Source: Planktothrix sp. FACHB-1365
Lineage (GTDB): Bacteria; Cyanobacteriota; Cyanobacteriia; Cyanobacteriales; Microcoleaceae
Length of the DNA stretch: 64,000 nt
Assembly: GCF_014697575.1 (NCBI RefSeq)
Contig: NZ_JACJSC010000007.1
Location: forward strand, 1 to 64,000
Reading direction: 5' to 3'
Part shown: in pieces, positions 55,045 through 64,000 of the stretch
Numbering within the stretch: the first letter of the stretch is position 1
How the letters are laid out: each line of letters starts with the position of its first letter
The notes under the pieces: model-generated
Told to the model about the DNA's origin: nothing
Database searches by the model: none
Seen by the model: the letters and a program-made list of their open reading frames with translations, nothing else
Program-made: the position numbers and the translations under genes

Positions 55045-55359
55045 CTACAATAGCCCTTGAGCACGTAATCTAGCAGCAAAAGGAGATTCACCAGCTTCAA
55101 TTTCTGCCAGTTTAACATAGTCTTCTCGTCGCTTAATTTCTGCATCAAGTTCTGGTTTATGATCCCAATAATAAGCTAAAGCAGAAAGAATTTGACTCAT
55201 GGTTAAATAGCGATGATTGAGGTGCAATTCTGCTGGACTCCAACTATAAGCGATTTGAGTTTCAACTAATTCAACGACTTTCATTGTAGTTCCAGCTATG
55301 GTGGGAACATTGTCTTCATTTAGCTCTATATATTTATACTCGGTTTTTGTAAGTGTCAT
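55045..55359 (-). CDS. DUF433 family protein (antitoxin-like)
   Basis: 104 residues from ATG 55359 (MTLTKTEYKYIELNEDNVP); the frame is open a further 34 codons up but those are not conserved. The core YIELNEDNVPTIAGTTMKVV and AYSWSPAELHLNH and then ILSALAYYWDHKPELD is the DUF433 winged-helix family, often the antitoxin next to a DUF5615 (Mut7-C/PIN-like) toxin. Here no toxin follows, since the next sequence downstream is the convergent 5S gene. So it looks like an orphan. Confidence 0.85.
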   Translation of the reverse strand: MTLTKTEYKYIELNEDNVPTIAGTTMKVVELVETQIAYSWSPAELHLNHRYLTMSQILSALAYYWDHKPELDAEIKRREDYVKLAEIEAGESPFAARLRAQGLL

Positions 55360-55481
55360 AGTTTCTACTTTACAGAGAGTTCTAATTAATTTGTATGAAT
55401 AGATTTTGATACCCTGAACTTTTGTAGAGCAGCACCTGGGAAACCCGATTATAGGTTCCACAAGCGCATCTCTACAACAAT

Positions 55482-57296
55482 TTAGGATTCTTGATTCAAC
55501 CGTAATACCGCCATAAATGCCTCTTGAGGAACATCCACAGACCCCAAAGATTTCATGCGTTTTTTACCTTTGGCTTGCTTCTGTAAAAGTTTTTTCTTCC
55601 GGCTAATATCCCCCCCATAACATTTGGCTAACACATCTTTTCTTAACGCCGGAATATGTTCACTAGCGATAACTTTAGATCCAATTGTGGCTTGAATGGG
55701 AACTTTAAATTGATGACGGGGAATCAATTCTTTGAGTTTTTCCACCATAGCCCGCCCAACATGATACGCTTTATCACGGTGAACAATCATGGCTAAAGAA
55801 TCAATCGCATCTTTATTAATCATAATATCGAGTTTAACTAAAGCATTTTCTCGATATCCAATCAGATGATATTCCATACTCGCATAGCCACGAGAACGAG
55901 ATTTCATCTGATCAAAAAAGTCCGTTACCACTTCCGCTAAGGGCACTTCATACACTAACGTGGTGCGTCCCTGAGCTAAATAACGCATATCTTTAAATTC
56001 ACCCCGACGACCTTGGGCTAATTCCATTAAACTCCCCACATAGGTTTCCGGGGTAATCATCTCCACCCGCACATAAGGTTCTTCTATTTTTTCTCGATGG
56101 TTGGGTTCGGGTAAATGACTGGGGTTATCCACCATAATCACTTCCCCTTTTTGAGTGGTAACTTGATAAACCACCGAAGGAGACGTTACAATTAAGTCTA
56201 AATCATATTCCCGTTCTAACCGTTCCTGCACAATTTCCATGTGCAGTAATCCTAAAAATCCACATCGGAAACCAAACCCCATGGCGCTTGATGTTTCGGG
56301 TTCATAGGATAACGCCGCATCATTTAATTTGAGTTTTTCTAAGGCTTCTTTTAAGTTAGGATATTCATCGGAATCCGTTGGAAATAATCCACAAAACACC
56401 ATTGGTTTTGCTTCGGTATAACCAGGAAGGGCTTCTTCAGCTTGGCTATTAGCTAAGGTAATAGTATCCCCAACCCGTGCATCTTCAACAGCTTTAATGG
56501 CGGCGGAAAAATAGCCTACTTCTCCAGCATGGAGTTCATCAACGGGGATTTGGGTTGGAGATAATACACCAATTTCATCGATTTCGTATTCTTTCCCCGA
56601 TGCCATTAAGCGAACGCGATCGCCTTTTTTCACCCGTCCATCCATCACCCGAAAATAAACAATTACCCCGCGATAACTATCATAATAACTATCAAAAATT
56701 AACGCTCGCAATTTCTGATCAACCGTATCTTGGGGAGGCGGAACTAAATGGACAATGGATTCTAAAATTTCATGAATTCCTACTCCTTCTTTAGCCGAAG
56801 CTAACACCGCCCCCGAACAATCTAAACCAATAATTTCTTCAATTTCACTTTTAATCCGATCTGGTTCGGCTCCGGGTAAATCAATTTTATTTAAAACCGG
56901 GATAATTTCTAAGTTATTTTCTAACGCCAGATAAACATTTGCTAAGGTTTGGGCTTCTACCCCTTGGGACGCATCAACGACTAATAACGCCCCTTCACAA
57001 GCGGCTAAAGACCGAGACACTTCATAGGAAAAGTCAACGTGCCCGGGAGTGTCGATTAAATTTAACACATATTCTTCACCGTCGTCGGCTTTGTAGTTCA
57101 TCCGGGCGGCTTGCAATTTTATCGTAATTCCCCGTTCTCGCTCTAAGTCCATGGAGTCGAGAAATTGTTCCTTCATTTCCCGCTTTTGAACCGCACCCGT
57201 CGCTTCCAACAGTCGATCTGCTAGGGTAGACTTGCCATGATCAATATGAGCAATAATAGAAAAGTTACGAATTCGAGAAACTGGAACGTTAGTCAT
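55482..57296 (-). CDS. lepA: Elongation factor 4 (LepA)
   Basis: 604 residues. A translational GTPase with the G1 motif [18 protein letters not shown]3 VDFSYEV within [12 protein letters not shown], and G4 NKIDLPGA. The C-terminal domain specific to LepA is present ([31 protein letters not shown], seen as [19 protein letters not shown]). EF4 acts in ribosome translocation or assembly; it is not essential under standard conditions in most bacteria. Start ATG 57296 gives the standard N-terminus. Confidence 0.97.
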   Translation of the reverse strand: MTNVPVSRIRNFSIIAHIDHGKSTLADRLLEATGAVQKREMKEQFLDSMDLERERGITIKLQAARMNYKADDGEEYVLNLIDTPGHVDFSYEVSRSLAACEGALLVVDASQGVEAQTLANVYLALENNLEIIPVLNKIDLPGAEPDRIKSEIEEIIGLDCSGAVLASAKEGVGIHEILESIVHLVPPPQDTVDQKLRALIFDSYYDSYRGVIVYFRVMDGRVKKGDRVRLMASGKEYEIDEIGVLSPTQIPVDELHAGEVGYFSAAIKAVEDARVGDTITLANSQAEEALPGYTEAKPMVFCGLFPTDSDEYPNLKEALEKLKLNDAALSYEPETSSAMGFGFRCGFLGLLHMEIVQERLEREYDLDLIVTSPSVVYQVTTQKGEVIMVDNPSHLPEPNHREKIEEPYVRVEMITPETYVGSLMELAQGRRGEFKDMRYLAQGRTTLVYEVPLAEVVTDFFDQMKSRSRGYASMEYHLIGYRENALVKLDIMINKDAIDSLAMIVHRDKAYHVGRAMVEKLKELIPRHQFKVPIQATIGSKVIASEHIPALRKDVLAKCYGGDISRKKKLLQKQAKGKKRMKSLGSVDVPQEAFMAVLRLNQES

Positions 57297-57414
57297 AGGG
57301 TGATATTCACAAGCATAATAGGGAGACTCCCGTTAAAGTAACGAGGGTCTGCTTCAAGTATTTTAACAAAAGAAACCCAGGGACACACCGATTTTTTTAA
57401 GGAAACAGAGGGGA

Positions 57415-57738
57415 TTAGGGCTGTTTTTCTAATTCCGACTTCATCCGTTCTAGGGTATGGTGCATCTGTTCAAACATTTGGTCGGGGGTAATCCCAAACT
57501 GGCCAAGTTGGGTGCGTAACTGTTCAACGGTCATCTGGGCCATAAAATCTTCGGACAGTTCAAACCGCTTCATAAAAATGCGGTAACGATCCATAATCCC
57601 TTCCATCTGCTCAATATAGAGTTTTTTGCCTTCGCGATCAAACTTGCCATAGTCACTTCCAAGCTTGATCATGGATTGATAATCTTCAAATAGCTGTTTA
57701 GCTTCTTGTTGAACGATGTCTGAATCAAAGAATCCCAT
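57415..57738 (-). CDS. DUF1825 family protein
   Basis: 107 residues, fully helical and charged (MGFFDSDIVQQEAKQLFEDY; GKKLYIEQMEGIMDRYRIF; TVEQLRTQLGQFGITPDQMF). It matches the cyanobacterial DUF1825 family, found in nearly all cyanobacteria and in chloroplast lineages only rarely. Function unknown. It is upstream of lepA on the same strand with 118 bases between. Confidence 0.88.
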   Translation of the reverse strand: MGFFDSDIVQQEAKQLFEDYQSMIKLGSDYGKFDREGKKLYIEQMEGIMDRYRIFMKRFELSEDFMAQMTVEQLRTQLGQFGITPDQMFEQMHHTLERMKSELEKQP

Positions 57739-57868
57739 AGTTTCTCGAATTTTTTTAGGTATAGGGTTTGAGTTTAAGAGATTGGATAGATTTTTTCATA
57801 TTTTAACCCCTGGGGAGCGGGTTACTCACACTGTTACAAGTCGCAATTTCCGTACTTCCGATTAAATA

Positions 57869-57898
57869 GGGAACAGGGAACGGGGAACAGGGAACAGT
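57869..57898. repeat. GGGAACA-type heptamer repeat
   Basis: Four units, one with a change (GGGAACG). Same family as the array at 37423. Confidence 0.8.
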
Positions 57899-57960
57899 GG
57901 GAGCGGGGGAAGAAAATAATGGGTTTGTTACTGGGTACTGTATGATGGACTGATAGCTCC

Positions 57961-60930
57961 TTATTTTTCCAGTTGATTGTGGATATGTTCTAAATATAAT
58001 TTAGCGACTCGATCAATGGGATTTAGGGTTAAACAGGTTTCAAATGCCTTAATAGCTTCCTGATGCTTTTGGAGAGTATGCAGAGAAACCGCTTCTTCAA
58101 ATATAACTTTAGTGGCTAATTTCCCCTCCTTAATTATAGGTGAATCAGCATCAAACACTTCAAAAACAGACACCTTTTCCGATTTGCCTTTAACATTAAT
58201 CCGACCCATTAACCGAATCGCATAAAGGCTAGGATTGTGTAAGGCGTTTAAGGTATGTTCAGAAATTAATAAAGGAACACCAAAATATTTAGTTACGCCT
58301 TCAATCCGAGAGGCTAAATTCACAGCATCACTAATCACCGTACTGTCCATCCGATTTTCTCCCCCTACCGTTCCTAACATCAGAATTCCGGTATTAATTC
58401 CAATCCCAATCGAAACTTTAGGGCGGTGAGGTTGTCCTCTTTTAGAATTATATTCCTCCAGTGCCTTTAACATAGTAATTCCCGCTTGAATAGCATCATC
58501 TGCACCGCCATTAAATAAAGCCATAATCGCATCCCCAATATATTTATCAATAAACCCTTGATGTTGAGTAATCGCAGGTTCCATCCGAGAAAGATAGGAA
58601 TTAATAAATTGAAAATTATCTTCTGGGGTCATCTTTTCGCTGATGCTGGTAAAGTCCCGAATATCAGAAAACAAAATCGACATTTCATGTTGTACACCTT
58701 CCCCTAACTTCACTTCTGCAATACTGTTATAACCCAGGAGCGATAAAAATTCTTGAGGGACAAAACGAGTGGCTGCTTCTGTTAATTCTAATTGCGTTTG
58801 CATGGCAATTTCTAAATTACTATTAACTTCAAATAGTTCTTCAATAAACTGTTGACGTTCAACTTCGGCTTTTTTTCGTTGGGTAATATCAGCAATAAAT
58901 CCTTGATAATAAAGTAAATTACCTTCACCATCAAAAACAGGTTTAGCACTGGCAGAAATCCAAATTTTATGATGATCAGCCCGATAAATTTGAAATTCAA
59001 AATTAGAAATTGTTTCCTGTTGCTGCATTAAATTAATAAATTCGATATAACGTTCCGGCTCTACATATAACGGATAATCAGAATCCTTTAAAATCTCCAT
59101 CAAAGCGTGGGGAGAGTCATACCCATAAATCCGAGCCATGGCTGGATTGACATTAATATAAGAATGTTGAGGACTATATTGAAAAATCCCTTCTAACGCA
59201 TTTTCATAAATACTTCGATAGTTTTCCTCAGCAATTCGCAAAGCTTCTTCCGCTTGACGACGTTCTGTAATATCAATTCCTACCGTAACAATAGCACCGC
59301 CTTGTTGATATTTTTGTACTACAATTAAGTAATAATGTCGTTGATCATTATAGATAATTGGCAAAATTTGAGACGCTGACTGTTCTGGACTAGCGAGAAA
59401 CTGGCGGAGGAATTTAACATAGTCTGAACTATTTTGAAAAAATCCGATTTCTCGACCAATAATTTCTTCGGGTTGCAAGCTTAAACGATCCGCTAAATCC
59501 CGATTTACCCCCAAATAAATTCCTTCAGAACTCATCCAAGAAATTGAACCGGGTACAGCATTTAATACCGCTTCTAACTGTTCCTTAGCCGCCGATAAAG
59601 CTTCTTTTGCCTGTTGCAAATCGGCATTTTTAGCTTCTAATTTAGCAAAGGATTCTTGCAGTTGATAAGTCATCGTATTAAACGAACTCGCTAAAATTTC
59701 TAGTTCTGTAATCCCTTTGGCTTTAATATGTTGATCTAATTCCCCTTGAGCAATAGCTTTCGAGGCGCTACTTAATTTTAAAATCGGTTCTGAAATCCAA
59801 CGAGAGGTGATCATTCCAGCTAAAATAGCGATCGCTAATGCGACTAAACATAACAAAATTGTCAAGCGATTATTAGCATTAATTTCATCCATAAAATCGC
59901 TTTCTGGAATCACAACCACAATTAACCAATCTAATCCCCGACCATCTTTAAAGGGTAAAACTTGAACAAATTGTCGTTCCCCTTGAAGGGTAAATTCGGT
60001 TTGTAAAGATTGTTCTAGGGTGGCAAAACTCCCATATTGATGTAGCAGTTGTCGGGTTGCGCCTCGAATTAAAGGATTTTGACTGTCTATAGCGGGGAGG
60101 AGTTTCGCCTGTTTTCCTTCCCCGACGCTGAGGGGTTCATTGGTAGAACTCGATAATAACTGACCAGTGCGATCACTAACAAATGCAATTCCCGATTTTC
60201 CTATCGGTAAACTGGATAGGAATTTACGGAAATCATCAGGAAGTAGCACATCCGTCGCACAAACCCCTAGAAGATCTCCAGTCGTCGGATCATAAATCGG
60301 TTGACTGGCGGTAACCGTGGGTAATCCTGTTGAGAAGGCTAAATAGATATCAGTCCAGACGGGACTTCCTGTTTGTTGAGCTTTTTGATACCAAGGGCGT
60401 TGGCGGGGGTCATAAATCGTGCCACTATCGCGCTTTAAGGTCGTTGGTCGTCCTTCAGTATCAATATTGTAGAGGTATAAATGCTGTCCCGTCCAGGGGT
60501 TTGCTGTCCACAAACCAATAGAATTATCATCCAAAATTCGCACCGCCCCTAAAAATTCTCCTTGAGAAGTACCACAATAAATCCCATAGAGGAAGGGAGA
60601 TATTTTTAATTGATCTAATAGGGGGAAGACAGTTTCGACGTTAGCAACATTCAATTCTCCTCGTAGAAATGCTCGACTATTGAGTTGATTTAATCGATAG
60701 GGGTTCTCAAAATAGCTTTTGAGTTCCTGTTGAATTCGGGCACTGAGTTCGCTCCGCAGTTGAGACGCTAGGGTATTGACTGCTTTTTGAGCATTTCTAA
60801 AAGAAAGATACCCAACTAATCCAACCGCCGCAACAATTTGAACGACAAAGGTAACGACTAGAGTTGTTCGCAAACGCACTTTAGGTAATTTTTGGGGAAC
60901 AGTACGGGGTGCTGACACAGTAAATCTCAT
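57961..60930 (-). CDS. Membrane-bound dCache-HAMP-PAS-PAS nucleotide cyclase
   Basis: 989 residues. A first membrane helix (TLVVTFVVQIVAAVGLVGYL) and a second near residue 360 (LTILLCLVALAIAILAGMI) bracket an external sensor domain of Cache type (LYLYNIDTEGRP, YDPRQRPWYQKAQQ, VWTDIYLAFSTG, TASQPIYD). Then come HAMP (ISEPILKLSSASKAIAQGEL), a coiled coil, two PAS domains and a class III cyclase with SILFSDIRDFTSIS (metal Asp), DKYIGDAIMALF and VISDAVNLASRIEG. Lys in the DKYIGD motif supports ATP. A short TPR-like tail follows. It probably makes cAMP in response to an external small ligand. Confidence 0.93.
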   Translation of the reverse strand: MRFTVSAPRTVPQKLPKVRLRTTLVVTFVVQIVAAVGLVGYLSFRNAQKAVNTLASQLRSELSARIQQELKSYFENPYRLNQLNSRAFLRGELNVANVETVFPLLDQLKISPFLYGIYCGTSQGEFLGAVRILDDNSIGLWTANPWTGQHLYLYNIDTEGRPTTLKRDSGTIYDPRQRPWYQKAQQTGSPVWTDIYLAFSTGLPTVTASQPIYDPTTGDLLGVCATDVLLPDDFRKFLSSLPIGKSGIAFVSDRTGQLLSSSTNEPLSVGEGKQAKLLPAIDSQNPLIRGATRQLLHQYGSFATLEQSLQTEFTLQGERQFVQVLPFKDGRGLDWLIVVVIPESDFMDEINANNRLTILLCLVALAIAILAGMITSRWISEPILKLSSASKAIAQGELDQHIKAKGITELEILASSFNTMTYQLQESFAKLEAKNADLQQAKEALSAAKEQLEAVLNAVPGSISWMSSEGIYLGVNRDLADRLSLQPEEIIGREIGFFQNSSDYVKFLRQFLASPEQSASQILPIIYNDQRHYYLIVVQKYQQGGAIVTVGIDITERRQAEEALRIAEENYRSIYENALEGIFQYSPQHSYINVNPAMARIYGYDSPHALMEILKDSDYPLYVEPERYIEFINLMQQQETISNFEFQIYRADHHKIWISASAKPVFDGEGNLLYYQGFIADITQRKKAEVERQQFIEELFEVNSNLEIAMQTQLELTEAATRFVPQEFLSLLGYNSIAEVKLGEGVQHEMSILFSDIRDFTSISEKMTPEDNFQFINSYLSRMEPAITQHQGFIDKYIGDAIMALFNGGADDAIQAGITMLKALEEYNSKRGQPHRPKVSIGIGINTGILMLGTVGGENRMDSTVISDAVNLASRIEGVTKYFGVPLLISEHTLNALHNPSLYAIRLMGRINVKGKSEKVSVFEVFDADSPIIKEGKLATKVIFEEAVSLHTLQKHQEAIKAFETCLTLNPIDRVAKLYLEHIHNQLEK

Positions 60931-61118
60931 GATTCTGATCGGTTAGAGCAGTGGATGGAAGATGATGACTTTATTCTGAATCCTGGGTCTTTCCACAGGC
61001 ATTTTTGGTATAGCACCCCCAAACTGAAGGCATCATAACTCATAATAAACCGTCTGCAAGAGAGCCAGTGTTTATAAAATCACGCTTCCTCTCCCCATCT
61101 GTCCCAGAGGCAATTTTT

Positions 61119-64000
61119 CTATAGAGTTGTAGCAGTTCCTTCGGGACAATTCTGCGGTTGTTGGAGTAGTTCAGAAATAGCAGTGATCAACTCATTCGGT
61201 TCGATGGGTTTCGGGAGATGACATTGAAATCCTGCGGTTAAGCTTTTTTGTTGATCGATTTCTGTGGCGTAAGCAGTTAAAGCAATAGCGGGAATTTTTC
61301 CCCCTTGTTCAATAGGCAAACTTCTGATTTTACGAATTAACATATAGCCATCAATTACAGGCATTCCAATATCAAAAAGACAGAGATCGGGCTGAAACTG
61401 AGATAATAGTTGTAAAGCTTTTAGTGCCGAAGCTACGGCTTCTACCTTTGCCCCTTGTTGTTGTAAAATAAAGACTAAGAGATCCCGTGTATCCGCTTCA
61501 TCATCTACCACTAAAATTCGGGTTCCTTGCAAAACAGAATTCAAAGGCAAAATCTCATCGGTGTTATCATTATCTTGAAGAAAATCGGGTTGAGGATTTA
61601 GTTGTTGTTTTTGAGGGATATAAGCCAGGGGAAGTCTAACGGTAAAGGTTGATCCTTGATTTTCACCCGGACTTTCTGCCACAATTGTACCGCCATGTAA
61701 TTCTACCACATGACGAACAATAGCTAATCCTAATCCTAATCCCCCATATTGACGATTAATGGCGCCATCAGCTTGACGAAAATAATCAAAAATATAAGGA
61801 AGAAAATCCGATGTAATCCCTTTTCCGGTATCCATGACTTGAATTTGAGCATAGGGATCGGGAGTCTGAACTAAACTTAATTCGATTTTAATTTCACCCT
61901 TTGTCGGGGTAAATTTTACGGCATTGGAGAGGAGATTCCACATCATTTGCTGTAATCGTCCTGAATCTCCTAACACTAGAAATGGGGGAGAAATTTTTAG
62001 CTGATTTTGTAAAGATTGGGGTAAGTTCAAATGCTGAAAAATTGGGCTAGAATTTAGGTTAATATTAGAATTTTCTGGAATAAGAAAGGTTAAATTAATG
62101 GATTTACCTTGAGCAGCAAGCCGTACCGTTTCTAGGGAAGATTCAATAATGGTCACTAAGTTAACGGGAGAAATCGTTAAATGCAGTTTACCTTGTAAAA
62201 TCCGAGAAATATCTAATAAATCTTCAACTAATTGAACTTCTAATTTTGTATTTCGTTCAATAATTTCTAAAGCTTTTTGACGAGTTTCTTCATCATATTT
62301 ACGAGTTCTGAGGAGTTTAGCCCAACCTAAAATGGGGTTTAATGGGGTTCTTAATTCATGGGAAAGAATGGCTAAAAATTCATCTTTAATTCGGTTTGCT
62401 CGTTCTGTTTCTTGATAGAGACGAGCATTATCAATGGTAGAAGCAGCACGACGAGCTACATCTTCTGCTAAGGCTAAATCCGAGGAATCATAATAACGAC
62501 CGGACTCGGACATCGCAAAGGAGAGGGAACCCAAAATTTTACCTCGACATCTTAAGGGAACAATGATTAATGAATCTATTTTTAAATCTTCTAATAATTG
62601 TAAATGTTGATGATCTTGAGCAATTTCCCACAGCAAAGAGGGCGGAATTTGGGGATAAAATAAGGATTTTCCTAAACGAATTTGTTCAACCCAGGGATTT
62701 TGCAATGCCGCATTAGGAGGATATTTTTGTCGCATTTCACACAGTAAGGCTTGTTTTTGAGGAGGGTAACAAACAATAGCCAAATCCTGCATAATACCCT
62801 CTTCTTTAAGAAGATCAACAATACACCAATCTCCTAGTAAGGGAACAGCAAGATACCCTAACTGGATTAATGTTGCTTCATAGTCCAGAGAAGAGGATAA
62901 AATTTGGCTGGCTTCGACTAAAAATTGTTGAGATGCTTCTACTTTTTTTCGTTCACTAATATCTTCAATAATTCCAACTGCATATTTAGGTATTCCTGTA
63001 AACTCATCCCAAACAACCGATGACGTTAAATTCACCCAAGTAATAGAATTGTCTTTGCAAAAATAACGCTTTTCTAAAGAATAACGGGGGATTTCTCTGG
63101 CTAAAACTTGCCGCGCTAACTCCCAATCTTGTTCTAAATCATCGGGATGAGTAATCTCTTGAAAATTCATTTGACTTAACTCTTGATGGCTATATCCGGT
63201 GATTTTACAGAGTGCAGGATTGACTTCAATAAACTGACCGTCTAAAGCCACTTGGGCAATACCCACCGCCGCTTGATTAAAGGTAGCCCGAAAGCGTTGT
63301 TCACTTTCTTGAATGGCTTCTTCCATTTGTTTACGTTCTGTAATATCAAAAGAAACCCCGATAAACCGTATCGGTTTACCTTGGGAATTAAAATAAACTT
63401 TACCTTGACTTCGTAGCCAATGAATCTTATAATCAGGCTTAATAATCCGATATTCTATCCGATAAAGATCTTGAGAAGTTATGGCATTTCTAAACGCTTG
63501 TAAAACAGAGTCTTGATCATCGGGGTAAATTAAGTTGATAAAATCTTCAAAAGTTCCCTGTTGAAAACCCCAAATCTCTTGAGCATTTTCAGAACAAACA
63601 ACTTTTCGGGTGGTCAGATCTGAATCCCAGACCATCATTTTAGCCGCCGTTAATGCTAAGGAGAGACGATCCTGAGTTTCTTGTAAAATTTGTTGAGTTT
63701 GTTTGCGATCGCTAATTTCTTGTAAATAAACCGCTAACCCCTCCCCCGAAGGATAAGCATGGGCAATAAACCATCGTCCTGAACCTTCTTTTACCTCTCC
63801 TTCAACCGTAACCGGGATTTTATTCGCAACAGCTTGATGATATTGTTGATAAAATATAGAATCTACGGTATGGGGAAATTTATCCCAAATACATTTTCCT
63901 AATAATTCTATTCGAGAAAATCCAGAGATTTCTTCAAACTTTTGATTAATATAAGTAAATCGCCACTTCTGATCGACCGCAAAAAAAGAGTCTGTAATAC
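61119..64000 (-). CDS. Hybrid histidine kinase PAS-PAS-PAS-GAF-HisKA-HATPase-REC (partial at right edge)
   Basis: The frame stays open from the stop at 61119 to the window edge; no stop occurs between 63639 and 63998. The first ATG inside the window (63638) is internal, since the upstream codons encode another PAS domain (VYLQEISDRKQTQQILQE at its end). Visible order: PAS (cut), PAS, PAS (FNQAAVGIAQVALDG), GAF, HisKA with FLAILSHELRTPLNP (phospho-His), HATPase (GLGLGLAIVRHVVELHGG), and a C-terminal REC (ILVVDDEADTRDLL, phospho Asp in LCLFDIGMPVIDG). It phosphorylates its own REC; downstream targets are unknown. Confidence 0.93.
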   Translation of the reverse strand, partial: ITDSFFAVDQKWRFTYINQKFEEISGFSRIELLGKCIWDKFPHTVDSIFYQQYHQAVANKIPVTVEGEVKEGSGRWFIAHAYPSGEGLAVYLQEISDRKQTQQILQETQDRLSLALTAAKMMVWDSDLTTRKVVCSENAQEIWGFQQGTFEDFINLIYPDDQDSVLQAFRNAITSQDLYRIEYRIIKPDYKIHWLRSQGKVYFNSQGKPIRFIGVSFDITERKQMEEAIQESEQRFRATFNQAAVGIAQVALDGQFIEVNPALCKITGYSHQELSQMNFQEITHPDDLEQDWELARQVLAREIPRYSLEKRYFCKDNSITWVNLTSSVVWDEFTGIPKYAVGIIEDISERKKVEASQQFLVEASQILSSSLDYEATLIQLGYLAVPLLGDWCIVDLLKEEGIMQDLAIVCYPPQKQALLCEMRQKYPPNAALQNPWVEQIRLGKSLFYPQIPPSLLWEIAQDHQHLQLLEDLKIDSLIIVPLRCRGKILGSLSFAMSESGRYYDSSDLALAEDVARRAASTIDNARLYQETERANRIKDEFLAILSHELRTPLNPILGWAKLLRTRKYDEETRQKALEIIERNTKLEVQLVEDLLDISRILQGKLHLTISPVNLVTIIESSLETVRLAAQGKSINLTFLIPENSNINLNSSPIFQHLNLPQSLQNQLKISPPFLVLGDSGRLQQMMWNLLSNAVKFTPTKGEIKIELSLVQTPDPYAQIQVMDTGKGITSDFLPYIFDYFRQADGAINRQYGGLGLGLAIVRHVVELHGGTIVAESPGENQGSTFTVRLPLAYIPQKQQLNPQPDFLQDNDNTDEILPLNSVLQGTRILVVDDEADTRDLLVFILQQQGAKVEAVASALKALQLLSQFQPDLCLFDIGMPVIDGYMLIRKIRSLPIEQGGKIPAIALTAYATEIDQQKSLTAGFQCHLPKPIEPNELITAISELLQQPQNCPEGTATTL

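Overview
The window is chromosomal DNA of a filamentous, non-heterocystous-type cyanobacterium; a Planktothrix/Oscillatoria-like member of the Oscillatoriales is my inference. Direct evidence is psbD/psbC of photosystem II, the phycobilisome linker cpcG, a valyl-tRNA synthetase carrying the cyanobacterial CAAD membrane domain, several cyanobacteria-only families (DUF1825, DUF2996, DUF3120), very frequent HIP1 octamers (GCGATCGC) and many heptanucleotide tandem repeats (STRRs) between genes. Base composition is AT-rich throughout.

Layout. 1-7.1 kb: end of psbD overlapping psbC, then queE, a SUI1/YciH factor, a pentapeptide-repeat protein, HU, a methyltransferase-like protein, asnS and riboflavin synthase. 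7.3-16.6 kb: a bifunctional-nuclease-family protein, an Fe-S aldo/keto reductase, a membrane-anchored subtilase, and a run of small, mostly cyanobacterial conserved or envelope proteins, with msrB, an NAD(P)-binding protein and a lysozyme-like protein. 16.7-19.5 kb is an accessory island: an antitoxin whose PIN toxin is cut to 39 residues, abutting a tight three-gene minus-strand cassette (P-loop ATPase, a Rossmann-like partner and an unknown 195-residue protein). This is the best candidate in the window for an undescribed conflict or defence-type system. 19.6-26.3 kb: a phosphoketolase-like enzyme, a cytochrome P450, a vMAP/AAA-like protein and a HEAT-repeat protein.

26.4-29.3 kb is the replication-initiation locus: dnaA and dnaN, both on the minus strand, separated by about 380 bp with a cluster of DnaA boxes, the likely oriC. 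The dnaN reading frame contains an in-frame copy of a dispersed palindrome found elsewhere in the window. 29.5-35.6 kb: an HtrA-type protease, peptide deformylase, three TerD paralogues, cpcG, an IS200/IS605-like remnant and a DUF3120 membrane protein. 35.7-51.3 kb is rich in signalling: an FHA-cyclase, an OmpR-type regulator, a REC-GGDEF-EAL protein, and a CBS-PAS-GAF histidine kinase of up to 1870 residues followed by a single-domain response regulator. Among these lie GST, hisG, an ArsM-like methyltransferase, a heptosyltransferase-like glycosyltransferase, ispD and a 36-residue membrane protein.

51.4-64 kb: valS with its CAAD insertion, a solitary 5S rRNA gene with its own sigma70-type promoter and terminator, a DUF433 antitoxin-like protein, lepA, a DUF1825 protein, a dCache-HAMP-PAS adenylate/guanylate cyclase and a hybrid histidine kinase that runs off the right edge. 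Most of the window is core genome. The unusual content is the 17-19.5 kb cassette, the repeat families (palindromes with a fixed arm and variable core, and composite heptamer arrays), and the lone 5S rRNA gene. All family assignments are from reading the sequence; no database search was run.
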